Origin: an uncultured Holophagaceae bacterium
Lineage (GTDB): Bacteria > Acidobacteriota > Holophagae > Holophagales > Holophagaceae
NCBI GenBank assembly: GCA_903919165.1
Contig: CAIXHJ010000020.1
Coordinates: 1-23,312, forward strand
Length of the DNA: 23,312 nt
Reading direction: 5' to 3'
A program made the position numbers and the translations under genes. This document shows positions 7,319 to 14,036 of this stretch, piece after piece. A model generated the notes under the pieces. The model had not been told where the DNA came from. It made no database searches and saw only the letters and a program-made list of their open reading frames with translations. Position 1 is the stretch's first letter, and every line of letters begins with the position of its first letter.

Positions 7319-8296
7319 TTACAGGACAGCAGCGGCGACGAGATCCGGCGGCAGTTCCTCCATACACTGCCGCCGCTGGCAGGCCCGTTCCCGACAGGGA
7401 GCGCAGGAGATGCCCGTGCGAAGGATGCGACCAGCACTTTCGGGCAACCCGGCCACCACCGGGTCACTGGAACCATAGAGTCCCAGGACGGGAACCCCTA
7501 GCACCACCGCCAGGTGCAGCAGCCCCGTGTCGGGAGCCACTAGGCGATCCGCCTGACGGAGGGCCGAGGCCAGCTGCCAGAATTCCAGACGCGGAAGGGC
7601 GGCCACGCCAGTCGTCTCCGGCAACCAGCTCCGTAATTCCTCTTCTTCAGGTCCCAGGGACCAACGCAGATCGCAGCGGTCCTTCAGCCACCTCGCCAGG
7701 GTGATCCAGTGACGCAGGGGCCAGCGCTTGATGGCACCTCGTCGGGACGCTCCCGGTACCAGCACCACCCTGGGCTTCGTGCGCTCAGACCAGATGGTCC
7801 CTGAATCCGGGAGCGGCACATCCTTCAACACGGGATGGAACCGCCCCAGCCCTGGGACACCCCGGCTGAGGCCAAAGGCTTCCGCCAACCTCAGTGCCTG
7901 GCTGTACCGGGTCTGATGCCGGAAGGTCATGGGATGGGTCTGGAGAGTCCCGGCGAACTCCTTGGTGACCCCGTCTCCCCACCGCTCAGGGATGCCTGCA
8001 AACTTCGGGATGAGCGCGGCCTTGAGGATGCCGTGGAAGTCCAGGCTGGTTTCGCCATCCCGCACCAACCTCGCCACCCGCTTCAGTTCGCCAAGGGCCG
8101 AGAGGGGATTCGACAAATGTTTGCGCTGGAGGACCACGGGTTCCAGCCAGGGCAATGGTTCCAGTAGGAAGGCATGGCGGTTCTCCACAACAGCCCTGTA
8201 CCTTGATTTCGGGAAAGCCTCATGGAGATTGGCCCAGGCCGGCATCACCCGGAGGATGTCACCCAGGGCGGAGAGGCGGAGCAGAACCAGATCCAT
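7319..8296 (-). CDS. Glycosyltransferase family 9 (ADP-heptose:LPS heptosyltransferase-like)
   Basis: The protein has 325 residues from the ATG at 8296, where the family's N-terminal pattern LVLLRLSALGDILRVMPAWANL begins. The frame extends 19 codons upstream but those do not resemble the family. The C-terminal half has LVPGASRRGAIKRWPLRHW and LVAPDTGLLHLAVVLGVPVLGLYGSSDP, the nucleotide-sugar-binding and catalytic signatures of GT9. A Cys-rich tail (CAPCRERACQRRQC) is typical of heptosyltransferases. The expected role is adding a heptose or related sugar to the LPS core at the cytoplasmic face of the inner membrane. The exact acceptor cannot be told from sequence. No ribosome-binding site stands out; AGG lies 11 nt upstream. 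Confidence 0.9.
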   Translation of the reverse strand: MDLVLLRLSALGDILRVMPAWANLHEAFPKSRYRAVVENRHAFLLEPLPWLEPVVLQRKHLSNPLSALGELKRVARLVRDGETSLDFHGILKAALIPKFAGIPERWGDGVTKEFAGTLQTHPMTFRHQTRYSQALRLAEAFGLSRGVPGLGRFHPVLKDVPLPDSGTIWSERTKPRVVLVPGASRRGAIKRWPLRHWITLARWLKDRCDLRWSLGPEEEELRSWLPETTGVAALPRLEFWQLASALRQADRLVAPDTGLLHLAVVLGVPVLGLYGSSDPVVAGLPESAGRILRTGISCAPCRERACQRRQCMEELPPDLVAAAVL

Positions 8297-8633
8297 ACCC
8301 CATGCTACCTGGCACTTTCGATAGTGGTGCCCGCGCGAAATACATCGGATCATTCAACACGCTCCCGGGCACCACGTGGCAGGGGTCTGGGGGGAGGCTC
8401 CAGGTTTGCGAGCCATTGCGAGCAGGAGTACCCCCTGCATGCGATACCTGGAGGGCAGTGCTCCCAGCGGGGTGACAGCCCGCAAATGCATTGCATTCGC
8501 CGGCGCCAAAGGGGCTTTGCCCCGATGACCATAGATCCCAAACAACGCAAGCGTTGGTTGGGAGAAGTGTGCCTCGCCACCGATCCACGTCGATCCGGAT
8601 TTTTCAGGCGAGGCACACTAGGCTGGAGGCATG
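8297..8633. other. Non-coding interval rich in inverted repeats
   Basis: This 337-nt gap between divergent genes has no open frame with convincing protein character on either strand. It contains several short palindromic elements: GGGGC-ttt-GCCCC (about 8511-8523), CAACGC-aa-GCGTTG (about 8542-8555) and a longer 12-bp inverted repeat listed separately. It must hold the promoters of both flanking genes, but I could not pick clear -35/-10 pairs. Confidence 0.6.
8567..8618 (+). repeat. Perfect 12-bp inverted repeat upstream of the acyltransferase gene
   Basis: GTGTGCCTCGCC (8567-8578) and its exact complement GGCGAGGCACAC (8607-8618) flank a 28-nt loop containing a short T run. The right arm ends 6 nt before the GGAGG ribosome-binding site of the next gene. 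In RNA it could form a stable stem that affects that gene's expression or ends a transcript from upstream. Confidence 0.6.
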
Positions 8634-9452
8634 ATGTCCTACGCCAAGGATCAATCGAAGAACCCTCCGCCTCAGAATTGGGCGGATCGGCTGCTCCGCC
8701 GTTTTTCGCGGATCGCATATGGCCTGGCGGTCCTGTTGATGTACGCCCTCGCCTCCACAGCCCTGGGACTGGCCCTGGCCCCAGCTTTGTGGATGTGGTC
8801 GCAGATCCGCGACTGGTCCCTCCACCTGCCTGGGCCTCTGCCCTGGATCGTGTCGGGTTTCGCCCTGGCTATCAGCTTCTTCGTCTTCGGTCTCGTTCTG
8901 CTGGTCGTGGTGCCGCTCTACAACTGGATCCTGCCCACCCGGGTAAAGCCCTTCAAGGGTGGCTACTACACCCTGCATGCCCTGCCCTGGTTCCTCCACA
9001 ACGGGCTGTTCTACCTGGTGAGGTTCACCTTCCTTCCCTTCGTGACCCTCACACCTTTCGGGGTCTGGTTCCTGAAAGCCATGGGCATGAAGATCGGCCG
9101 ACACGCCTTCATCAACACTGAGTTCATCAGTGATCCCCAACTCATCAGCATCGGCGATGATGCGGCCTTGGGCGGCAGTGTGCGGATCTTCGCCCACTAC
9201 GGCGGTGGGGGGAACCTGGTCATCGCCCCGGTCTCCGTGGGCCACCGGGCCACCCTGGGCCTGGCCTGCTGCGTCATGGGAGACGTGGTCATCGGTGATG
9301 ACGCTATCATCCTCCCGGAGAGCGTGCTGCTGCCGGGAAGCCGCGTGGGGGCGGGGGAGACCTGGGGCGGCGTCCCCGCTCGCAGAATCGAGCGGGAGGA
9401 GATGGACCGCATAAAGGCTGAGATCCGAGGCATGGCAGAAACATTGGGGTGA
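8634..9452 (+). CDS. Membrane-anchored hexapeptide-repeat (LbH) acyltransferase
   Basis: The protein has 272 residues. Two long hydrophobic stretches (about 25-55 and 70-100) span the membrane. A third hydrophobic/aromatic patch (WFLHNGLFYLVRFTFLPFVTLTPFGVWFL) may lie along it. The C-terminal 120 residues have the degenerate [LIV]-G-x4 hexapeptide pattern of a left-handed beta helix (IGRHAFINTEF..ISIGDDAALGGSVRI, VIGDDAIILPES, GSRVGAGETWGGVPARRI), as in acetyl/acyl transferases. The layout recalls the C-terminal part of Pls-type and NRPS-associated proteins with this fold. The substrate is unknown; an envelope or lipid-linked acceptor is likely. Two ATGs lie in tandem; the second (8634) is chosen because GGAGG is 4 nt from it and only 1 nt from the first. 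Confidence 0.85.
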   Translation: MSYAKDQSKNPPPQNWADRLLRRFSRIAYGLAVLLMYALASTALGLALAPALWMWSQIRDWSLHLPGPLPWIVSGFALAISFFVFGLVLLVVVPLYNWILPTRVKPFKGGYYTLHALPWFLHNGLFYLVRFTFLPFVTLTPFGVWFLKAMGMKIGRHAFINTEFISDPQLISIGDDAALGGSVRIFAHYGGGGNLVIAPVSVGHRATLGLACCVMGDVVIGDDAIILPESVLLPGSRVGAGETWGGVPARRIEREEMDRIKAEIRGMAETLG

Positions 9453-9687
9453 CGGCGCCAACGGTCTCCAGTGCTCACCCTCGCAGGGGTTCTGCGGTGG
9501 GAGCAGGTGGCCAACCCGGTTGCGATGCTCAGCCCAACGGTTGCCCGGCTCGGAAGGCGGCCTGTGCCGCCTCCCTCGCCACCCGTTTGGGGTTCGCCCC
9601 GGTAGTCAGGACTAGCCAAGCCCACGTGATCGCGGAACAATAAAGGGTTTCCCCTCGGGTCCTCCCCCTTCATCACTGGTCGAATCG
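9453..9687 (+). other. Intergenic stretch with hairpins
   Basis: No credible gene is seen. It contains GGCGGC-ctgt-GCCGCC (9556-9571), a candidate terminator stem for the acyltransferase gene without a T tract, and GGGG-TTCG-CCCC (9589-9600). An ACAATAAAGGG element (9637-9647), preceded by CGCGGAAC, recurs near 13864-13888. Confidence 0.45.
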
Positions 9688-10563
9688 ATGCGCCTATCCG
9701 CCTGCCTCCTCTCCCTTCTGCTGTTGCCTGCAGCCCTTAGGGCCCAGACTGCGGCGCCCACACTCGGAGAGCGAGTCAAAGCCGAACGGCCTGGGGTCGA
9801 GAAATTGATGACCGATCTGAACTACCCCGAAGCTATGAAGAGGGCAGAGTCCATGCTCCCCGCGACCAAGCCGGTGTTCGACAAAACGGACAACAACACC
9901 CTGTTGCAGAGCTGCGGCATCTTCCTGGACCTGGCCGAAGCGAACCGCCTGGCCCTGGAGACCTCGGATTCCGCCGGCGCCTGGGAGAAGGCCCTGGAAT
10001 ACGCCAAGACTGCCAAGGCCCTGACCACGGAATGCTATGCGGACATCAAGGGGCCTTTCACGCAGATGGTCACCTATTACACACAGTTGGGTGCCCGGGC
10101 CAAGCAGGTCCTTGAGGAGAACGATGCCCGCATCAAGGAACTGAAGGCCAAGAGTGTCCTGGATGCCAGCGAACGCCAGGAGTTGGATCTGGCCATGGGC
10201 GTGGAGAAGGAAGTTGTGGACGACGCCAAGTGGGTGAAGTTCTTCCAGACCTACCTGGACGTTGCCAAGCGCGACAGTGGACTCTACGATCCCCTCGTGA
10301 AGGTGATGGAAGAAAAACTCAAGGGAGAAGCCGACCAGATCGCGGACTACAAAGCCGGCAAGGGCGAGAAGACCAAGTGGGTGGAGGCTGTGGTTTCCAG
10401 CCCCGCCTACCTGGAAGCCCAGGGAGACAGGGCCGGCAAGGCCCGCTGGCTCTACCGCCTCGCGACCCTGGACCCTGAGAACAAGAAGGTTCATCACCAG
10501 CTGGACATCCTGATGGGCCGAGCCCCGGACCCGCAAGCCAAGTCGAAGAAGAAGGGAAAGTAG
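9688..10563 (+). CDS. Secreted helical protein of unknown function
   Basis: The protein has 291 residues with a clear signal peptide (about 1-19, ALRA|QT). The mature chain is rich in Ala, Lys, Glu and Leu and predicted by eye to be mostly helical. Segments such as LDLAEANRLALE, AWEKALEYAKTAKALT and WLYRLATLDPENKKVHHQLD resemble TPR-like hairpins, but no canonical TPR run is clear. The tail is very basic (AKSKKKGK). There is no lipobox and no catalytic motif I recognise. No Shine-Dalgarno sequence is evident before the ATG. It stands upstream of rnr with a 34-nt gap, so partial co-transcription is possible. I do not assign a function. Confidence 0.75.
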   Translation: MRLSACLLSLLLLPAALRAQTAAPTLGERVKAERPGVEKLMTDLNYPEAMKRAESMLPATKPVFDKTDNNTLLQSCGIFLDLAEANRLALETSDSAGAWEKALEYAKTAKALTTECYADIKGPFTQMVTYYTQLGARAKQVLEENDARIKELKAKSVLDASERQELDLAMGVEKEVVDDAKWVKFFQTYLDVAKRDSGLYDPLVKVMEEKLKGEADQIADYKAGKGEKTKWVEAVVSSPAYLEAQGDRAGKARWLYRLATLDPENKKVHHQLDILMGRAPDPQAKSKKKGK

Positions 10564-10597
10564 GTCGAATCAGTTTCCAGGCCTGTACCCTGAAGGC

Positions 10598-12886
10598 ATG
10601 GCCCGTCGCTCAGCCCCCCGCATTCCCGTCCGCCCCCCGTCGCGCCCCCCGGATCGGCGAATCTCACCTCAAGCCCCGAAAGCATTGGCGTCCGGGCTTC
10701 GTCCGTTCGAAAGCTTTGAAGCCACCTTCATCGGCCATCCCGAAGGCACCGGCGGATTCCTGAGACTCGTGGGCATGCCCAGAGGCCCAGGCATGGATCT
10801 GCTGGTGGACTGGCGGGATGCCCATGGCGCCATCCACGGCGACCGCGTGGTAGCCGAAGTCAGCGGAGAAGGCTGGGACGGCCGCCTCAAGGCCCGGGTG
10901 CTCGAAGTCAAGGGCCGCGGCGAGGTGCCTCTGCCTGGCACTCTGCAGAAGCAGCCCTGGGGCTGGCGCGTGGTCCCCCTTGAACCACGGTTGTCGCAGA
11001 TCATCTCCGTGCCGGCCACCGATCTTGCCGAGGATGGCGAGCTCGTGAGCGTGAGGCTGGACGCTGATCCCGAAGCGAAGCAGCTGCATGGCATCGTGGT
11101 GGCCCGACTCGGGAAAAAGACTGACCTGAAGATCGAGAACAAGCTCACGGCGGCCCTGTTCAATCTGCGCACCGCCTTTCCCGATGCTGTCATGCGGGAA
11201 CTGGCGCCCTTCCCCACCGCCATCCCCGACGCATGGAGCCTGGGCCGCGAGGATCTTCGGAGTACGCTCACCTGCACGGTGGATCCGCCCACCGCCAAGG
11301 ACTTCGACGACGCCATCAGCCTTCAGGTTCTGCCCAAATCCGAGGGCGGAGGCTGGCTGCTGGGAGTCCACATCGCGGACGTCAGCCACTATGTCGCGGA
11401 AGGCGGCCCCCTGGACGAGGAAGCCCGATTGAGGGGCACGTCCGTCTACTTCCCGGACGAGGCCATCCCCATGCTCCCGGAGCGCCTCAGCGGTGATCTA
11501 TGCAGCCTGCGGGAAGGCGTGGACCGCCTCACCATGACGGCCTGGATGACGATCTCCCCGGATCTGGAGGTGGTGGAGACGAGGCTGTCCGAAAGTATCA
11601 TCCGCAGCGCGAAACGGCTGACCTACGACGAAGTGAAGGAGGCTGGCATCGACCTTTCAGGACGCAAGCGGGCCGAGCTGGGTGACGCCCTCAGCACCTT
11701 GCTCGACGAGTCACTGGTGCTCTCGCGCCGACTCACCAAGGTGCGCCTCGGACGCGGCGCCATGAACCTGGACACAGAGGAGACCGAATTCATCTTCGAT
11801 GCCGAAGGTCGGCCCGTGGACGCGCGCCGGTATCCGCGGCACGATGCCCACCGCATGATCGAGGAGTTCATGCTGCTGGCGAATGAAACGGTGGCGCGGT
11901 TCTTCACCCGCAGGAAGATCCCCTCCATCTACCGCATCCACGATGAGCCGGATGCCCTGAAGCTGGAAATCTTCGCGGAGGTCGCACGCACCTTCGGGCT
12001 GCTCAAGCCCAAGGAGACTCCCACGCCCGAGCACCTCAACGCCATGCTCGACAAAATCCGGGGCGGGCCTCTGGAGGCCATGATCAACACCCTGTTGCTC
12101 CGCAGCCTGAAGCGGGCCGAGTACAGCGCCGACAACATCGGGCACTCGGGTCTGGCGCTCCAGGACTACCTGCACTTCACCAGCCCCATCCGGCGCTATC
12201 CGGATCTCGTCGTTCATCGCTTGCTCCGCAAGGTAATGCAAGGCCAGATGCTGCCCGAAGGGCTCTACAGCCAACTCGCCGTGCTGGCCAAGGGTGCCAG
12301 CGATGCCGAACAGAAGGCCACCGAGGCCGAGCGTGAAAACGACAAGTGGAAGACCTGTCTCCTCATGAAGGCGAGGGTCGGCCAGCGCTTCAAGGGCCGT
12401 ATCCAGGGATACTCAGCCAAGGTGGCGTTCATCACGCTGGATTCACCCTTCGTTGAGGTGGGTGTTCCGTTGGCGGCCCTGGGTGGCAACTTCTGGGTGG
12501 ACGAGCACCGGACCAAGGCCACGGGCTTGCGAGGCTCCGTCGTGCTCACCATCGGCGATGCGGTGGAGGTGGAGATCACCGCCGTGGACGAGGATCTGCG
12601 CCGGGTCAGCGCCTGGCTTACGGAAGCCAAGGCCCAGGACGGACATGGCAAGGCCTTCGCGTTCATGCCCATGCTCGCAGCGCCTGCGACCCTGCGTGAG
12701 GGGGACCTGGAAAAGCCCAGACGGGGAAGGCCCGGCCAACGTGAAGCGACTCCCAAGGGTCGGCTTCCGAAAAAGGCCCGGGTGCCTATCGGGAAGGCGC
12801 GTGGGGTGAGCGGAACATCCCGTGAGGCCAGTCCCAAGCCACTCAAAGGCAGCGTCCGGGGCACCGGGAAGCGGAAAGGTCGATGA
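10598..12886 (+). CDS. rnr: Ribonuclease R (RNB-family 3'-5' exoribonuclease)
   Basis: The protein has 762 residues. Order of domains: short basic N-terminus, OB/cold-shock-like region (about 45-130), RNB catalytic domain (about 210-560), S1 domain (about 590-670) and a Lys/Arg-rich tail of about 70 residues. The active-site motif DPPTAKDFDDAI (about 229-240) carries the four conserved aspartates. HIADVSHYV and HFTSPIRRYPDLVVHR are further RNB signatures. It degrades structured RNA from the 3' end in the cytoplasm, including rRNA and mRNA turnover. The N-terminal helix-turn-helix of the E. coli enzyme seems absent or replaced by a Pro/Arg-rich stretch. The stop overlaps the ruvC start (ATGA), implying translational coupling. 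The start is the first ATG; GAAGG is only 1 nt away, so the exact start is slightly uncertain. Confidence 0.95.
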   Translation: MARRSAPRIPVRPPSRPPDRRISPQAPKALASGLRPFESFEATFIGHPEGTGGFLRLVGMPRGPGMDLLVDWRDAHGAIHGDRVVAEVSGEGWDGRLKARVLEVKGRGEVPLPGTLQKQPWGWRVVPLEPRLSQIISVPATDLAEDGELVSVRLDADPEAKQLHGIVVARLGKKTDLKIENKLTAALFNLRTAFPDAVMRELAPFPTAIPDAWSLGREDLRSTLTCTVDPPTAKDFDDAISLQVLPKSEGGGWLLGVHIADVSHYVAEGGPLDEEARLRGTSVYFPDEAIPMLPERLSGDLCSLREGVDRLTMTAWMTISPDLEVVETRLSESIIRSAKRLTYDEVKEAGIDLSGRKRAELGDALSTLLDESLVLSRRLTKVRLGRGAMNLDTEETEFIFDAEGRPVDARRYPRHDAHRMIEEFMLLANETVARFFTRRKIPSIYRIHDEPDALKLEIFAEVARTFGLLKPKETPTPEHLNAMLDKIRGGPLEAMINTLLLRSLKRAEYSADNIGHSGLALQDYLHFTSPIRRYPDLVVHRLLRKVMQGQMLPEGLYSQLAVLAKGASDAEQKATEAERENDKWKTCLLMKARVGQRFKGRIQGYSAKVAFITLDSPFVEVGVPLAALGGNFWVDEHRTKATGLRGSVVLTIGDAVEVEITAVDEDLRRVSAWLTEAKAQDGHGKAFAFMPMLAAPATLREGDLEKPRRGRPGQREATPKGRLPKKARVPIGKARGVSGTSREASPKPLKGSVRGTGKRKGR

Positions 12887-13377
12887 TCGCCTCGCCATCG
12901 CCGACCCGTTGCCTGGGTGTGGATCCCGGTTCCCTGGCCTGCGGGTGGGCCGTGGTGGAGCGTGTCGGATCCCGCATGTCCCTGGTGGAGGCGGGCGTCA
13001 TCCGCAGTCCCCGGGGGGCGGATTTCGATCAGCGCTGCCTTCGCATCCACGAACGGCTGACGGAGGCCATCGCCACCCACGCCCCGGGGTTCATGGCCGT
13101 GGAATCTCCGTTCGTAGAAAAGAATGCCGCCACAGCCCTGAAACTGGGGCAGATCCGCGGCGGCATTCTGCTGACGGCGGCGCTGCACGGGCTCCCCGTG
13201 GGCGACTACAACCCCATGCAGGTGAAGAAGGCGGTCAGCGGGTACGGTTGGGCTGACAAGGGTCAGGTCGGCAAGATGGTGATGACCCTCCTGAACCTGA
13301 AGGCACCCCTCGCCGCCGATGCGGCGGACGCGGCGGCCGTGGCCATAGGTCATCTTCTGGCCACCCGCCGGGCTTGA
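12883..13377 (+). CDS. ruvC: Holliday junction resolvase RuvC
   Basis: The protein has 164 residues, close to the usual length. It is a RNase H-fold endonuclease that cuts Holliday junctions made by RuvAB branch migration. The four catalytic acids are visible: Asp14 in GVDPGS, Glu74 in AVESPF, and Asp146 and Asp149 in AADAADAA. Their spacing matches E. coli RuvC (7, 66, 138, 141). KLGQIRGGIL and YNPMQVKKAVSGYGWADKGQV are family signatures. The ATG overlaps the rnr stop by 4 bp, so it is probably translated by coupling. ruvA and ruvB do not follow it here. Confidence 0.96.
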   Translation: MIASPSPTRCLGVDPGSLACGWAVVERVGSRMSLVEAGVIRSPRGADFDQRCLRIHERLTEAIATHAPGFMAVESPFVEKNAATALKLGQIRGGILLTAALHGLPVGDYNPMQVKKAVSGYGWADKGQVGKMVMTLLNLKAPLAADAADAAAVAIGHLLATRRA

Positions 13378-13398
13378 TCAGACCCATGGAAGACCTGA

Positions 13399-13427
13399 AT
13401 GTCATGTTTTTTCAGGACTTCTAGAAT
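13399..13427 (+). promoter_or_regulatory. Candidate promoter of the 66-codon gene
   Basis: ATGTCA (13399-13404) and TAGAAT (13422-13427) are spaced by 17 nt and match sigma-70 consensus at 4/6 and 5/6 positions. Transcription would start near 13434, inside the first dyad operator. Confidence 0.4.
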
Positions 13428-13489
13428 TGTCACGGCAATCGTGACAAAATGTCAGATAACTCATGACATTTCTTGTGATGCCTATCACT
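13427..13489. promoter_or_regulatory. Three helically phased dyad operators
   Basis: Site 1 (13427-13447) is TTGTCACG-N5-CGTGACAA. Site 2 (13447-13471) is AAATGTCA-N9-TGACATTT. Both share the core TGTCA-N9-TGACA. Site 3 (13474-13489) is TGTGA-N6-TCACT, close to a CRP/FNR-type half-site pair. The centres lie at about 13437, 13459 and 13481.5, i.e. 22-22.5 bp apart or two helical turns. They sit at and after the likely transcription start, as expected of repressor sites. Confidence 0.55.
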
Positions 13490-13544
13490 GGCCTACGTCA
13501 TCGGCAAAGACGATCATGTGGTCCAGGAAGCTCACGGAGCCACC

Positions 13545-13745
13545 ATGTACATGGACACTGCCGCCCGACAGCACAACCCGGCCTTCTGGACCACTGCCGA
13601 GCGGTTACACGAAGTCTTCCATCTGCTTGAGTGCCAGATGAGCCATTCACCTCGCAGTCTCGCCGTGCTCCGTCAGGTCCAGGCCCTTGAGGCTGAACTG
13701 GAAGCCGACGTGGTGCACCGCAGCCATCGCACCGCTGTCGCCTAA
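13545..13745 (+). CDS. Hypothetical 66-residue protein
   Basis: I do not recognise a family. The reading frame opens with ATG at 13545, with GGAG 5 nt upstream; an in-frame GTG at 13518 has no such site. The predicted protein is helical and charged, with an amphipathic run AERLHEVFHLLECQMSH, a second helix LAVLRQVQALEAELEADVVHR, one Cys (30) and five His. It has no signal peptide or membrane segment. A dyad-rich promoter region and a strong intrinsic terminator 26 nt past the stop frame it as an independently regulated transcription unit. The main alternative is that the transcript acts as RNA and the frame is chance. Confidence 0.6.
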   Translation: MYMDTAARQHNPAFWTTAERLHEVFHLLECQMSHSPRSLAVLRQVQALEAELEADVVHRSHRTAVA

Positions 13746-13770
13746 ATCGGCATTCATCTCCCCATTTCAC

Positions 13771-13793
13771 AGCCCGGCACTGCCGGGCTTTTT
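13771..13793 (+). terminator. Intrinsic terminator after the 66-codon gene
   Basis: An 8-bp stem AGCCCGGC/GCCGGGCT with a 3-nt loop runs straight into TTTTT. This is a textbook rho-independent terminator on the plus strand. Confidence 0.88.
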
Positions 13794-13880
13794 CGTGCCA
13801 TCGAAGAAAACCATGGCTCGGATCTGCCGGGCTATGGCGCGGGGGCCTGGGGTGTGCGCGTAGCGCGGAACCTCCGGACA

Positions 13881-13906
13881 ATAAAGGGGCACCCCGAAGG
13901 GTGCCC
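13881..13906 (-). terminator. Terminator for the malic enzyme transcript
   Basis: Read on the minus strand, an 8-bp stem GGGCACCC/GGGTGCCC closes a TTCG tetraloop with a C-G pair and is followed by CTTTAT. It lies about 130 nt past the malic enzyme stop. A further inverted repeat (GAGGAAG/CTTCCTC, 13967-13987) lies in between. Confidence 0.65.
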
Positions 13907-14036
13907 GGAATTATCGGCCTCAATTACTCGGGCCGAAAGGGGCTGGCGTAAACGGTCGCCCCGAGCGAGGAAGGACTTCTCTTCCTCACTTCACAAGCTA
14001 GGCCGAATACCTCTTCCTTCAAGGTAAATGCGTGAA

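Noticed and set aside
8222..9121. 299-codon plus-strand open frame overlapping the acyltransferase
   Set aside because: Its composition is Pro/Arg/Gly-rich noise, and it overlaps a well-supported gene in another frame.
13498..13923. 141-codon minus-strand open frame
   Set aside because: It crosses two terminators and the dyad region, and its composition is Arg/Pro-rich as in shadow frames.
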